From Asanoa hainanensis (GTDB taxonomy: Bacteria; Actinomycetota; Actinomycetes; Mycobacteriales; Micromonosporaceae), in NCBI RefSeq assembly GCF_900188485.1, contig NZ_FZPH01000004.1, forward strand, positions 67,304-131,303: 64,000 nt of DNA, in the 5' to 3' direction. The position numbers and the translations under genes were made by a program. Shown piece after piece: positions 15,169-25,550 of this stretch. Below the pieces are notes generated by a model. The model was not told the origin of the DNA and did not search any database. It worked only from the letters and a program-made list of their open reading frames with translations. The number at the start of each line of letters is the position of its first letter. The stretch's first letter is position 1.

Positions 15169-15187
15169 TTTTAGTGTTCGATATAAA
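15169..15187. promoter_or_regulatory. Candidate TetR operator 2 (before the SDR gene)
   Basis: TTTTAGTGTTCGATATAAA repeats the ends and spacing of the element before tetR. It sits inside a larger imperfect dyad flanked by CGTTTT and AAAACG. The SDR start lies 26 bp downstream with a GGGAG ribosome site between, so repressor binding would block this promoter. Confidence 0.5.
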
Positions 15188-15213
15188 ACGCAGGACAGAG
15201 GGAGCACCCAACC

Positions 15214-15963
15214 ATGGGGCAGCTTGACGGCAAGACCGCCATCGTGACCGGCGGCACCAGCGGCATCGGCCTGGCCACCGCGGAGCGGTTCGCGGCCGAG
15301 GGCGCGCATGTCTACCTCACCGGGCGGCGCCAGGAGGCGCTCGACGCCGCGGTGGCGAAGATCGGCCACCACGCGACCGGCGTCCAGGGTGACGTCGCGG
15401 ACCTGGCCGACCTGGACCGGCTCTACGCCACGGTGGCCCAGGACGACCGCCGCGTCGACGTGCTCTTCGCCAACGCGGGCGGCGGCGAGTTCGCCACCCT
15501 GGAGCAGGTCACCGAGAAGCACTTCGACGAGACGTTCGGCAAGAACACCAAGGGCATGCTGTTCACGGTGCAGAAGGCGTTGCCGTTGCTGAACGACGGC
15601 GCCTCGGTCATCCTCCAGTCGTCCAACGCCGGCAGTCTCGGCAACGCGGCGTTCGGCGTCTACGGGGCGTCCAAGGCCGCCGTGCGCTCCTTCGCCCGCA
15701 CCTGGGCCGCGGAGCTCAAGGAGCGCTCGATCCGGGTCAACGCGGTCAGCCCGGGCACCATCGACACCCCGGGCGTCGACGGCCTCGTCCCGTCGCAGGA
15801 AGAGGCCGAACAGCTTAAGTCGTTTATGGCCAGCACGATCCCGATGGGCCGCGTCGGTCGCCCCGACGAGGTGGCGAACGCCGTGCTGTTCCTCGCCAGC
15901 GACCAGAGCAGCTTCATCACCGGCATCGAGCTGTTCGTCGACGGCGGCCGCAACCAGATCTAG
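15214..15963 (+). CDS. Classical SDR oxidoreductase
   Basis: 249 residues from ATG 15214. The cofactor loop TGGTSGIG (12-19), NAGGG (87-91), N111 and the catalytic Y150/K154 pair (VYGASKAAV) are all in place, with the C-terminal FLASDQSSFITGIELFVDGG. Residues TGRRQ after beta-2 (37-40) suggest NADP(H) preference. It is probably the target of the adjacent TetR regulator and serves in reduction of a carbonyl toxicant or metabolite; substrate unknown. Confidence 0.9.
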   Translation: MGQLDGKTAIVTGGTSGIGLATAERFAAEGAHVYLTGRRQEALDAAVAKIGHHATGVQGDVADLADLDRLYATVAQDDRRVDVLFANAGGGEFATLEQVTEKHFDETFGKNTKGMLFTVQKALPLLNDGASVILQSSNAGSLGNAAFGVYGASKAAVRSFARTWAAELKERSIRVNAVSPGTIDTPGVDGLVPSQEEAEQLKSFMASTIPMGRVGRPDEVANAVLFLASDQSSFITGIELFVDGGRNQI

Positions 15964-15965
15964 GT

Positions 15966-16784
15966 CTAGCCCTTCGCGCGCCGCCAAATGATCGCGCCGA
16001 TCGTGATGCCCGCGATCACGGCCAACGCGTACGGCAGGACGCGCCGGACCGCCGTGTCGAGGCCGGTGACCGCGAGCAGGTCGACGGGCTCGACCTCGGT
16101 CTCGGTGAACGTCACCTGGCGCTCTTCCATGAACGCCTGCTGCTCCTCGGAGTCCAGTTGGCCCGGGAAGGCCCGCTCCGCCGGCGTCGTGCCGTGGAAC
16201 GCCTCCGGACGGCCCTCCACCCGGCCGTTCGGGGGCGCACCGCCACCGCCCGAGGCACTCGAACCAGCCACCGGGGCCGCGCCGGAAGCGCCCGCGCCGG
16301 CCGAGGTGGCGGTCTGGCTGGCGGACACCGTCGCCCCGCCGGCCAGCTTGCCCTGCAGGCAGTCGGTGAACTGGCCGAGCAGGCGGCCGCTCACGTCGGC
16401 GATCATGCCGCGGCCGAACTGGGCGATCCGGCCGGTCACGGCCAGGTCGGTGACCACGTGCACGTCCGTCGACGACGGGTCGGCCGACGGGGTCAGCGTC
16501 GCGCGGACCGTGGCCTTCGCCGTGCCGCCGCCCCGGGAGTCGCGCCCGGCGGCCTCGACCACCACGGTGCGGTTGGCCTCGTCGCGCTCGACGAACCGGC
16601 CCTTGCCCGCGAACGTCATCGAGACCGGGCCGAGCTTCACCTTGACCGTGCCGTCGAAGTTGTCGCCGTCCTGGCCGGTCAGCGCCGCACCGGGCATGCA
16701 CGGCACCACCGTGTCGAGGTCGAGCAGGACCTCCCAGGCGCGCTCGACGGGTGCCGCGACGGTGAACTCGTGTTCCAGCTCCAT
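15966..16784 (-). CDS. coxG: CoxG-type SRPBCC protein with C-terminal membrane anchor
   Basis: 272 residues from ATG 16784. Residues 1-150 form the CoxG SRPBCC domain: HEFTVAAPVERAWEVLLDLD, VVPCMPGAAL, VKVKLGPVSMTFAGKGRF and LAVTGRIAQFGRGMIADVS. A Gly/Ala/Ser-rich linker (about 155-200) and one C-terminal helix (about 247-265) ending in RRAKG follow. In CO oxidisers CoxG helps attach CO dehydrogenase to the cytoplasmic membrane, and the terminal anchor fits that. It is the last gene of the cox operon, 16 bp after xdhC. Confidence 0.9.
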   Translation of the reverse strand: MELEHEFTVAAPVERAWEVLLDLDTVVPCMPGAALTGQDGDNFDGTVKVKLGPVSMTFAGKGRFVERDEANRTVVVEAAGRDSRGGGTAKATVRATLTPSADPSSTDVHVVTDLAVTGRIAQFGRGMIADVSGRLLGQFTDCLQGKLAGGATVSASQTATSAGAGASGAAPVAGSSASGGGGAPPNGRVEGRPEAFHGTTPAERAFPGQLDSEEQQAFMEERQVTFTETEVEPVDLLAVTGLDTAVRRVLPYALAVIAGITIGAIIWRRAKG

Positions 16785-16800
16785 TGAAAGGGTCTCCCAG

Positions 16801-17928
16801 TCAGCGTCGGTCGAGGTTCTCGTGGATGCTGCCGTCCAGAGTGGACAGCTTCTGCCCGCCACCGCCCCAGCGGTCGGCGATGATCTCGGCGGTGATGCTC
16901 ACCGCGGTCTCCTCCGGCGTACGCGCGCCCAACGCCAGCCCGATCGGCGAGTGCAGCTTCTTGAGCTGCGCCTCCGGCACGCCCGCCGCGAGCAGGCCGG
17001 TCACCCGGTCGTCGTGGGTCCGCCGGGAGCCCATCGCACCGACGTAGGCGAACTCGCGCTCCAGCGCGAGCCGCAGCACCGGCAGGTCGAACTTCGGGTC
17101 GTGGGTCAGCACGCAGACCACGGTGCGACCGTCCACCCGCCCGGCCTCGATCTCGGCCGCGAGGTAGCGGTGCGGCCAGTCGACCACCACCTCGACACCG
17201 GGGAACCGGCGGTTGGTGGCGAACACCGGCCTGGCGTCGCAGACCGTCACCCGGTAGCCGAGGAACGCGCCCTGCCGGGCCAGCGCGGCCGCGAAGTCGA
17301 TCGCGCCGAAGACCAGCATGCGCGGCGGGGGCGCGTACGACGCGACGAACACGGTCACCGAGTCGTCGAGCCGCTCGCCGTCGGGGCCGTAGCGCAGCGG
17401 CCCGGTCAGTCCGGAGGCGAGCATGCCCCGCACGTCCGAGGTCAGCGCCGCGTCGAAATGTTCCGAACCGAGGGAACCGTCGACCCGGTCGGGCCAGACC
17501 AGCACGCGCCGGCCCACCCGCCCCAACGGGTCGCTGATCACGGTGGCCACCGCGACCGGCGACTCCGCCTCGATCGCCGCAACCACCTCGCCGAGCTGCG
17601 GGAACGACTCCGGGTCGACGCGCTCGACGAAGATGTCGATGATGCCGCCGCAGGTCAGGCCGACGGAGAACGCGTCGTCGTCGCTGACCCCGTAGCGCTG
17701 CAGGTGCGGCTCGCCCGTCTCGATCGCGGTCAGGCCGAGCTCGTAGACGGCGGCCTCGACACAACCGCCGGAGACGCTGCCCACCGCGGTCTGGTCGGGC
17801 CCGACGAGCATGGTGGCACCGGGTGGCCGCGGGGCACTCTTCCAGGTGCCAACCACCGTGGCCATCCCCACCGGTCGACCGTCACGCCACCAGCGTGAGA
17901 GGTCGGCGAGCACGTCCCGCACGATCAT
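16801..17928 (-). CDS. XdhC/CoxI-family molybdenum-cofactor maturation protein
   Basis: 375 residues from ATG 17928. The N-terminal XdhC domain has SAPRPPGATMLV and GSVSGGCVEAAVYE with GGIIDIFVE. The C-terminal NAD-binding Rossmann-like domain has LVFGAIDFAAALARQGAFLG and VLTHDPKFDLPVL with YVGAMGSRRTH. XdhC proteins bind Mo-cofactor and present it, sulfurated, to molybdenum hydroxylases. This is the full-length type and the second XdhC of the operon; it overlaps coxE by 4 bp. Confidence 0.9.
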   Translation of the reverse strand: MIVRDVLADLSRWWRDGRPVGMATVVGTWKSAPRPPGATMLVGPDQTAVGSVSGGCVEAAVYELGLTAIETGEPHLQRYGVSDDDAFSVGLTCGGIIDIFVERVDPESFPQLGEVVAAIEAESPVAVATVISDPLGRVGRRVLVWPDRVDGSLGSEHFDAALTSDVRGMLASGLTGPLRYGPDGERLDDSVTVFVASYAPPPRMLVFGAIDFAAALARQGAFLGYRVTVCDARPVFATNRRFPGVEVVVDWPHRYLAAEIEAGRVDGRTVVCVLTHDPKFDLPVLRLALEREFAYVGAMGSRRTHDDRVTGLLAAGVPEAQLKKLHSPIGLALGARTPEETAVSITAEIIADRWGGGGQKLSTLDGSIHENLDRR

Positions 17929-19118
17929 CGCCCCCAGGTATCACTATGGTCGGTCCGGTTCCCCGCCGCCAGAGCCGCCAACAGTTCGTCGAGCGCGTCC
18001 AGTCGATGCGCGCTCACCACCGCGTCGCAATGCGGCCACGCGGCGGCCATTCCCCCCGTCAGCGGTCGGAACGCCGCGCTCTGCGTGCGCGGGTTCGCCC
18101 AAACCACCCGATAAGCCAATCGGGACAAGCGAATCATCTGGCGTTCCAGTTCCGTCGGTTCACCCGTGTCCCACCCATCGCTCAGGATGAGGACCACCGC
18201 ACCACGGGCCATGCCCCGCGCGCCATAGTCGTCGATGAACGTCCGCAGCGCCGCTCCGATTCTCGTGCCGCCGGACCAGTCCGGTGCGGCGCGTCCGGCC
18301 CGTTCCAGGGCCACCGCAGGCGGCACCCGATGCAGCACACGGGTCAGTCGCGTGAGGCGGGTGGCGAAGGTGAAGACCTCCGCTCGTTGACCGTCGGCCG
18401 CGCAGTAGACGAGTTGCAGCAACGCCCGCGCGTAAGGCGCCATCGAGCCGGAGATGTCGCAGAGCACGACGAGTCGGCGCGGTTTGACGCGGGGCCGGCG
18501 TCGACTCAGCCGCACTGGATGGCCACCGGTCCGTCGCGCCGCACGCAAGCTCGACCGGAGGTCGACTGAGGGTCCACGCCGACCGACAACAGTGCGTCGG
18601 CTACGCCGTGGCGGGGTGGCGAGACGGAGCCGCCGCATGGCGACGGCGAGCTCCGCGAGCTCGTCGGGTGAGAGCTTCGCGAAGTCGCGACCACCGAGTC
18701 GTTCCGTCGCCGTCGCTATCACCGGATACGGGCTACGTGCCCCGTCGGTCGAAGGAGGCGAACCTGGTGACCGGTCGCCGATGCCTGGCTGCCCGCCGTC
18801 GGCGCGACCCGGCCGGGGCGGCACAGTGGAGTTGGACGACGTCGAGCCGCCCTCTCCCCCACGGTTCGGTGCGTCGTCGACCATGCCGCCGAAGACCAGG
18901 TCGAAGGCGCGGTCGAACGCCGGCCGGTCCGCCGGGTCGGCGAGCAGGGTGACGGCGGCGCACCAGTACAGCTCGCGGGTGGTCCGCGGGCGCACGAGCA
19001 GCACCGCGCGCGCGAACCGTTCGCTCCGGTCCGGCCCGACCGCCACGCCGGTGTCGTGCAGTAGCGCGCCGAACCGGGCCACCACGGCGGCCAGGTCGAC
19101 AGTCGCCAGGTCAGCCAT
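17925..19118 (-). CDS. coxE: CoxE, VWA-domain protein for CO dehydrogenase maturation
   Basis: 397 residues from ATG 19118. The N-terminal helical part (1-80) is followed by a low-complexity Gly/Ser/Pro linker (about 85-130) and a von Willebrand A domain with the MIDAS motif CDISGSM (D221, S223, S225), SGGTRIGAALRTFI and VLILSDGWDTGEP. In Oligotropha, CoxE works with the AAA ATPase CoxD to install the copper and sulfur of the Mo-Cu centre. It overlaps coxD by 8 bp, consistent with a complex. Confidence 0.92.
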   Translation of the reverse strand: MADLATVDLAAVVARFGALLHDTGVAVGPDRSERFARAVLLVRPRTTRELYWCAAVTLLADPADRPAFDRAFDLVFGGMVDDAPNRGGEGGSTSSNSTVPPRPGRADGGQPGIGDRSPGSPPSTDGARSPYPVIATATERLGGRDFAKLSPDELAELAVAMRRLRLATPPRRSRRTVVGRRGPSVDLRSSLRAARRTGGHPVRLSRRRPRVKPRRLVVLCDISGSMAPYARALLQLVYCAADGQRAEVFTFATRLTRLTRVLHRVPPAVALERAGRAAPDWSGGTRIGAALRTFIDDYGARGMARGAVVLILSDGWDTGEPTELERQMIRLSRLAYRVVWANPRTQSAAFRPLTGGMAAAWPHCDAVVSAHRLDALDELLAALAAGNRTDHSDTWGR

Positions 19119-19983
19119 CGAAGAGCCCGCTGCCGCGTACCGTGGCCAGGTCCTCGTCGTATTTGACCACCGTGGAGAGGGTCTGCGTCGCGGCCGCCGG
19201 CGTCAGTGCCGACAGGCCCAGCACCCGCAGCGCCGTGGCCCAGTCGACCGCCTCGGCCACGCCGGGCGGCTTGTAGAGCTCGAGCCCGCGCAGCTTGTGC
19301 ACCGCGGCGGCGACCTGGTCGGCCAGCGGATCGCCGATGCCGGGCACCCGCCGCCGAACGATCGCCGCCACGCGGGAAGCGGGCGGATAGCCGATCCAGT
19401 GGTAGAGGCAGCGGCGCTTGAGCGCGTCGTGCAGGTCGCGGGTGCGGTTGGAGGTGAGCACCACGATCGGCGGCAGCACCGCCCGCCGGGTGCCCAGCTC
19501 CGGAATCGTGACGGTGGCCTCGGCCAGCAGCTCCAGCAGGAACGCCTCGAACTCGTCGTCGGCCCGGTCGACCTCGTCGAGCAGCAGCACGGCCGGGCGC
19601 GGCCCGGGATGCTCCAGCGCGGTCAGCAGCGGGCGGCGCAGCAGGAACTCGGGCGTGAACAGGTCGGCCGAGGCCAGCGTCTCACCGGACGCCTCGGCCA
19701 GCCGGATCGCCAGCAGCTGCCGCGGGTAGTTCCACTCGTAGAGCGCCTCCGAGACGGTCAGCCCCTCGTAGCACTGGAGCCGCACCAGCGGCGTGTCCAG
19801 CGCGACGGCGAGCGCCTTGGCCGCCTCGGTCTTGCCGACGCCGGGCTCGCCCTCGAGCAGGATCGGCGCCGGCATCCCCGTGGCCAGGAACAGGGCCGTG
19901 GCGAGGGGCTCGTCCGCGAGGTAGCCGGTGCGGTCGAGCGCCGCCGTCAGCGCGCCGATGTCGGCGGGCAGGTCGCCGCTCAT
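19111..19983 (-). CDS. coxD: CoxD, MoxR-type AAA+ ATPase for CO dehydrogenase maturation
   Basis: 290 residues from ATG 19983, which overlaps the upstream gene stop by 4 bp; a GTG at 19992 is also possible. Walker A is GEPGVGKT (45-52) and Walker B is AVLLLDEVDRAD. The sensor-1 segment VVLTSNRTRDLHDALKRRCL is typical of the CoxD/MoxR group. CoxD unfolds or remodels apo-CO dehydrogenase so that the Mo-Cu cluster can be assembled, in partnership with CoxE encoded next. Confidence 0.92.
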   Translation of the reverse strand: MSGDLPADIGALTAALDRTGYLADEPLATALFLATGMPAPILLEGEPGVGKTEAAKALAVALDTPLVRLQCYEGLTVSEALYEWNYPRQLLAIRLAEASGETLASADLFTPEFLLRRPLLTALEHPGPRPAVLLLDEVDRADDEFEAFLLELLAEATVTIPELGTRRAVLPPIVVLTSNRTRDLHDALKRRCLYHWIGYPPASRVAAIVRRRVPGIGDPLADQVAAAVHKLRGLELYKPPGVAEAVDWATALRVLGLSALTPAAATQTLSTVVKYDEDLATVRGSGLFDG

Positions 19984-20896
19984 CCGCCCCACCGGGCGGG
20001 GTCGGCGGCGAACTTCTTGCGGCAGCCGGGCGCGCAGAAGTACCAGGTGCGGCCGGCGTGCTCATAGGACAACGCGCCAGGCTCGACGACGACCTCCATC
20101 TCGCAGATCGGGTCGATCGCGATCTCCGGCGGGGTCGGCACGGCCAGGCCGATCTGCAGCAAGGGCGCGCGGGGTGCCGGTGCCGGCCTCGGCAAACCGG
20201 TCCGGGCCGCGACCACCTCCGCCAGGATCGAGATGGCCACGTCGCCGGGAGTACGGGCGCCGAGGTCGAGCCCGGCCGGCGTCTTGACCCGCCCGGCTGG
20301 CACGCCCGACTCGGCGAGCACGGCCGCGCCCCGTTTCGGGGAGGCGACCAGCGCGATGTACGGCACCCCGGCGCTGACGGCCTCGGCCAGCAGGCCGGTC
20401 TCGTCGTGCCCGTGCGAGGCGACCACGACCGCGAGCGCGTCGGCCGGCACCGGCCCGGGGGCCGGCGCGATCCGCACCTCGTAGCCGGCCGCCGACCCGA
20501 CCGAGACCAGGGCGCGCGCGATCGGGGTGTCTCCGTAGACCTGCAGCAGCGGCGCCGGCACGACCACCTCCAGGAACACGTCGATGGTGCCACCGGACAG
20601 GCAGGTGTTGTCGGTGACCACGAGACCGGGCAGGTCACGCGGCCCGGTCGAGTCGCCGCCCGGCGTGATCCGCAGCAGCGTCGACTCGCCGGCCGCGAGC
20701 TGGCGCAGGCTCTGGATCCGCACGGTCGACTCCGCGCAGGAGCCGCCGACGAAGCCCTCGATCGTGCCGTCGGCGTGGATGATCGCGCGGTCGCCCGGCT
20801 TCGCGGAGGTGGGCCGCTCGGCGCGGACCACGACCGCGAGGACGAACGGGCTGCGCGCCTGGCGCAGCTCGTTCGCCCTCTGCTCCGTCGTGGACG

Positions 20897-20900
<4 letters not shown>
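19980..20900 (-). CDS. XdhC-family protein fused to a YHS domain
   Basis: 306 residues from GTG 20900, 4 bp inside the coxL stop. An XdhC N-terminal domain (FVGGSCAESTVRIQSLRQL and NTCLSGGTIDVFLEV) is followed by the Rossmann part (VYGDTPIARALVSVGSAAGY and VVVASHGHDETGLLAEA). The last 45 residues are a YHS domain: DPICEMEV, then HAGRTWYFCAPGCRKKFAADP with the CxxxC pair. YHS domains bind metals such as copper, so the fusion could couple Mo-cofactor insertion to copper delivery for the Mo-Cu site. That coupling is inference. Confidence 0.88.
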
Positions 20901-23268
<2,368 letters not shown>

Positions 23269-23272
<4 letters not shown>

Positions 23273-23751
23273 GCCGTCACCTCCTCGGTGGAGGCTTCCT
23301 TCTCGGCGGCCCAGCGGACCGAGCGCACGATGTTCTCGTAGCCCGTGCACCGGCAGAGCTGACCGGAGATCGCCTCGCGGATCTCGGTCTCGGTCGGGTC
23401 GGGGTTGGCGTCGAGCAGCGCCCGCGAGGTCATCAGCATGCCCGGGGTGCAGAACCCGCACTGCAGCCCGTGGCACTCCATGAAGCCCTCCTGCACGGGG
23501 TCGAGCTTCCCGCCCTGCTCCAGCCCTTCGACCGTGCGCACGGAACGGCCGTCGGCCATCGCGGCGAACACCGTGCACGACTTGACCGGCTTGCCGTCGA
23601 GCCACACCACACATGTGCCGCAGTTGGACGTGTCGCAGCCCCAGTGCGTGCCGCGCAGCCCGGCCTTCTCCCGGATGAAGTGCACGAGCAGGAGGCGCGG
23701 CTCGACGTCGTGGGTCTCCGGCGTGCCGTTGATGTTGATCGTTACTTCCAT
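23269..23751 (-). CDS. coxS: CO dehydrogenase small subunit, two 2Fe-2S clusters
   Basis: 160 residues from ATG 23751, with AGGAGG 8 bp upstream. The plant-type cluster ligands are C39, C44, C47 (GCDTSNCGTC) and C59. The second cluster uses C98, C101 (LQCGFC) and C133, C135 (QLCRCTGYENI). It transfers electrons from the Mo-Cu site to the FAD of CoxM. It starts 2 bp after coxM ends and overlaps coxL by 4 bp, so the three structural subunits are tightly coupled. Confidence 0.96.
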
Positions 23752-23753
23752 CT

Positions 23754-24632
23754 TTATGCCTCCTGGCCTCGGGCGCGGGCCGCCGCCCGGAGCAGCGCCC
23801 GGGTGGTGAGCTCGGCGGCGAGGTGCCGCTTGTAGTCGACGGGACCGCGCTGGTCGGCGCTGGGGTTGCAGTGCTCGGCGGCGAGCTGGCCGGCCGCCCG
23901 GAAGGACTCCTCCGTGGCCGGTTGCCCGCGCAGCGCCGCCTCGGCCTCGGGCGCCGCGAAGTGCTCGGCGCCGACCGCGGTGAGCCCGATGCCGACGTCG
24001 CGCACGGTGTCGCCGTCGAGCCACACGGCCGCGCCGGCCGCGGCCACCGGGTAGTCGCCGACCCGGCGCTCGACCTTCTCGTAGGCGCTGCCGCCGCCGG
24101 GCCGGATCGCCACCCGCAGCTCGAGCATCAGCTCGTCGGGGGCGAGGACCGTCTCGTAGGGACCGACGTGCAGCTCGCGGACCCGCACCTGGCGGACACC
24201 GGCCGGGCCGCGCAGGGTGGCGACGCCGTCGAGCGCGGCGAACACGGCGGCGAGGTCCTCCGCCGGGTCGGCCTGGCACAGCGAGCCGCCGACGGTGCCG
24301 AAGTTGCGCACCACCGGGTCGGCGATCACCTTCTCGGCGTCGTGGAAGATCGGGAAATGCTCACCGGCGACGGCCGAGCCGAGCAGGTCGGCGTGCCGGG
24401 CCAGGGAGCCGATGACCAGGTCGTCACCGTCGACCCGGATCTGCGCCAGCTCGGCGCCCAGACCGTTGATGTCGACCAACGCGTCGGGCCGGGCGAGCCG
24501 GAGCTTCATCATGGGGATAAGGCTGTGACCACCGGCGACGACCCGGGCCTCGGGGCCCAGTTCGCCGAGCAACGCGATCGCGTGCTCGACACTCGTCGCC
24601 CGTTCATAGGTGAACGGAGCAGGGACTTGCAT
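23754..24632 (-). CDS. coxM: CO dehydrogenase medium subunit, FAD-binding
   Basis: 292 residues from ATG 24632. GGAGG lies 5 bp upstream of this ATG, whereas the in-frame GTG at 24638 would overlap the ribosome site. The two FAD motifs are AGGHSLIPMMKLRLA (about 35-49) and TVGGSLCQADPAEDLAA (about 114-130), both diagnostic of CoxM. The C-terminal domain with GPVDYKRHLAAELTTRAL completes the family length. It is the first gene of the cox operon; the promoter must lie in the 80 bp shared with the divergent gene at 24713. Confidence 0.95.
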   Translation of the reverse strand: MQVPAPFTYERATSVEHAIALLGELGPEARVVAGGHSLIPMMKLRLARPDALVDINGLGAELAQIRVDGDDLVIGSLARHADLLGSAVAGEHFPIFHDAEKVIADPVVRNFGTVGGSLCQADPAEDLAAVFAALDGVATLRGPAGVRQVRVRELHVGPYETVLAPDELMLELRVAIRPGGGSAYEKVERRVGDYPVAAAGAAVWLDGDTVRDVGIGLTAVGAEHFAAPEAEAALRGQPATEESFRAAGQLAAEHCNPSADQRGPVDYKRHLAAELTTRALLRAAARARGQEA

Positions 24633-24699
24633 TAGCACCTCCGGGGTTCACTGCGGCGGGTTGTGGTGCGTTGCGGGCCGGACGACTGGGTGTCGCCGG

Positions 24700-24705
24700 T
24701 AGCCT
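24700..24705 (+). promoter_or_regulatory. -10 element of a leaderless promoter
   Basis: TAGCCT is placed seven bases before the GTG at 24713, the spacing expected if transcription starts on the start codon itself. The divergent coxM promoter must share this 80-bp region. Confidence 0.4.
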
Positions 24706-24712
24706 TGGCGAG

Positions 24713-25327
24713 GTGACCGGACGCCGTCTCGCTGAGACCCGCCGTGCCTGGCACGGCGTGGCCGAGCTGTTGCTGGCGGGGCCGCAGTATCGCCACAGCG
24801 GCACCATCCGGCTGCGCGTGGTGCCTGGCGGCTTCGCGACCACCAAGACACCGTCGCTGCGGGTCGACGGTGCCGACCTCGTCGTGGGCGACCAACGGCT
24901 GGCCCTGCCGGGCAACACGCCCGCGGGGCTCGCGGCCGCGGCCGACATCGAGGCCGGGGTGCCCGACATCTACGACGACCATTCGGGCGTACGGGAGGAC
25001 GAGGCGCTGGTCGTCGACGTGGCGATCGCGGCGTATCTGGGTGCGTGGTTCAACGAGGGCGAGCAGGCGCTGCGCCGGGCGGTGCCGAGCCAGATGCCGG
25101 TGCTGTGGCCGGAGCACTTCGACGTCTCGGTCACCGAGAACGAGGTCAACTACGGGGTCTCCCCCGGCGACAACTGGCACAACGAGCCGTATGCCTATGT
25201 CGGGCCGTGGACGGCGCGAACGGGCGAGTTCTGGAACGCGCCGTTCGGTGCGGCCCGGTCGATCGAGGAACTGCCGAACGCCGACGCGATCGTGGCGTTC
25301 TTCGAAGAGGGCCGCTCGCACCTCTGA
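24713..25327 (+). CDS. Conserved-type protein of unknown function
   Basis: 204 residues from GTG 24713, chosen because a -10 box lies at leaderless spacing. I do not recognise the family. Visible blocks are AETRRAWHGVAELLLAGPQY, RVVPGGFATTKTP, LPGNTPAGLAAAADIEAG, then a Trp/Tyr-rich stretch with PEHFDVSVTENEVNYGVSPG, DNWHNEPYAYVGPW and EFWNAPFGAARS. No signal peptide, membrane segment or cysteine motif. The order looks like a soluble single-domain cytoplasmic enzyme or binding protein. It is divergent from coxM, so shared control is possible but not shown. Confidence 0.75.
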   Translation: MTGRRLAETRRAWHGVAELLLAGPQYRHSGTIRLRVVPGGFATTKTPSLRVDGADLVVGDQRLALPGNTPAGLAAAADIEAGVPDIYDDHSGVREDEALVVDVAIAAYLGAWFNEGEQALRRAVPSQMPVLWPEHFDVSVTENEVNYGVSPGDNWHNEPYAYVGPWTARTGEFWNAPFGAARSIEELPNADAIVAFFEEGRSHL

Positions 25328-25345
25328 CGGGCGCGCGGAGACTTG

Positions 25346-25368
25346 CCGGCGGCAACCTTTGCCGTCGG
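25346..25368 (+). terminator. Candidate hairpin terminator
   Basis: CCGGCGGCAA (25346-25355) pairs with TTGCCGTCGG (25359-25368) over ten bases with one G-T pair and a 3-nt loop, 18 bp after the stop of the 24713 gene. It probably ends that transcript. Confidence 0.5.
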
Positions 25369-25550
25369 GCCACGGTGGCGCCGTGCCCGCCATATATCAA
25401 CTATCCCTCGCGTATGTTCTTGATCACTGCATTCTGCGGAAACCTTTGCCTCTGATGTGTCCCGGGGCCCCTGTCCGGAATTCCGGTCATGAGCCGTTCA
25501 AGATCCACCGCCGTCGCGCCGCGTTCAGGCGGTTGTGGCAGGCTGGGCGC

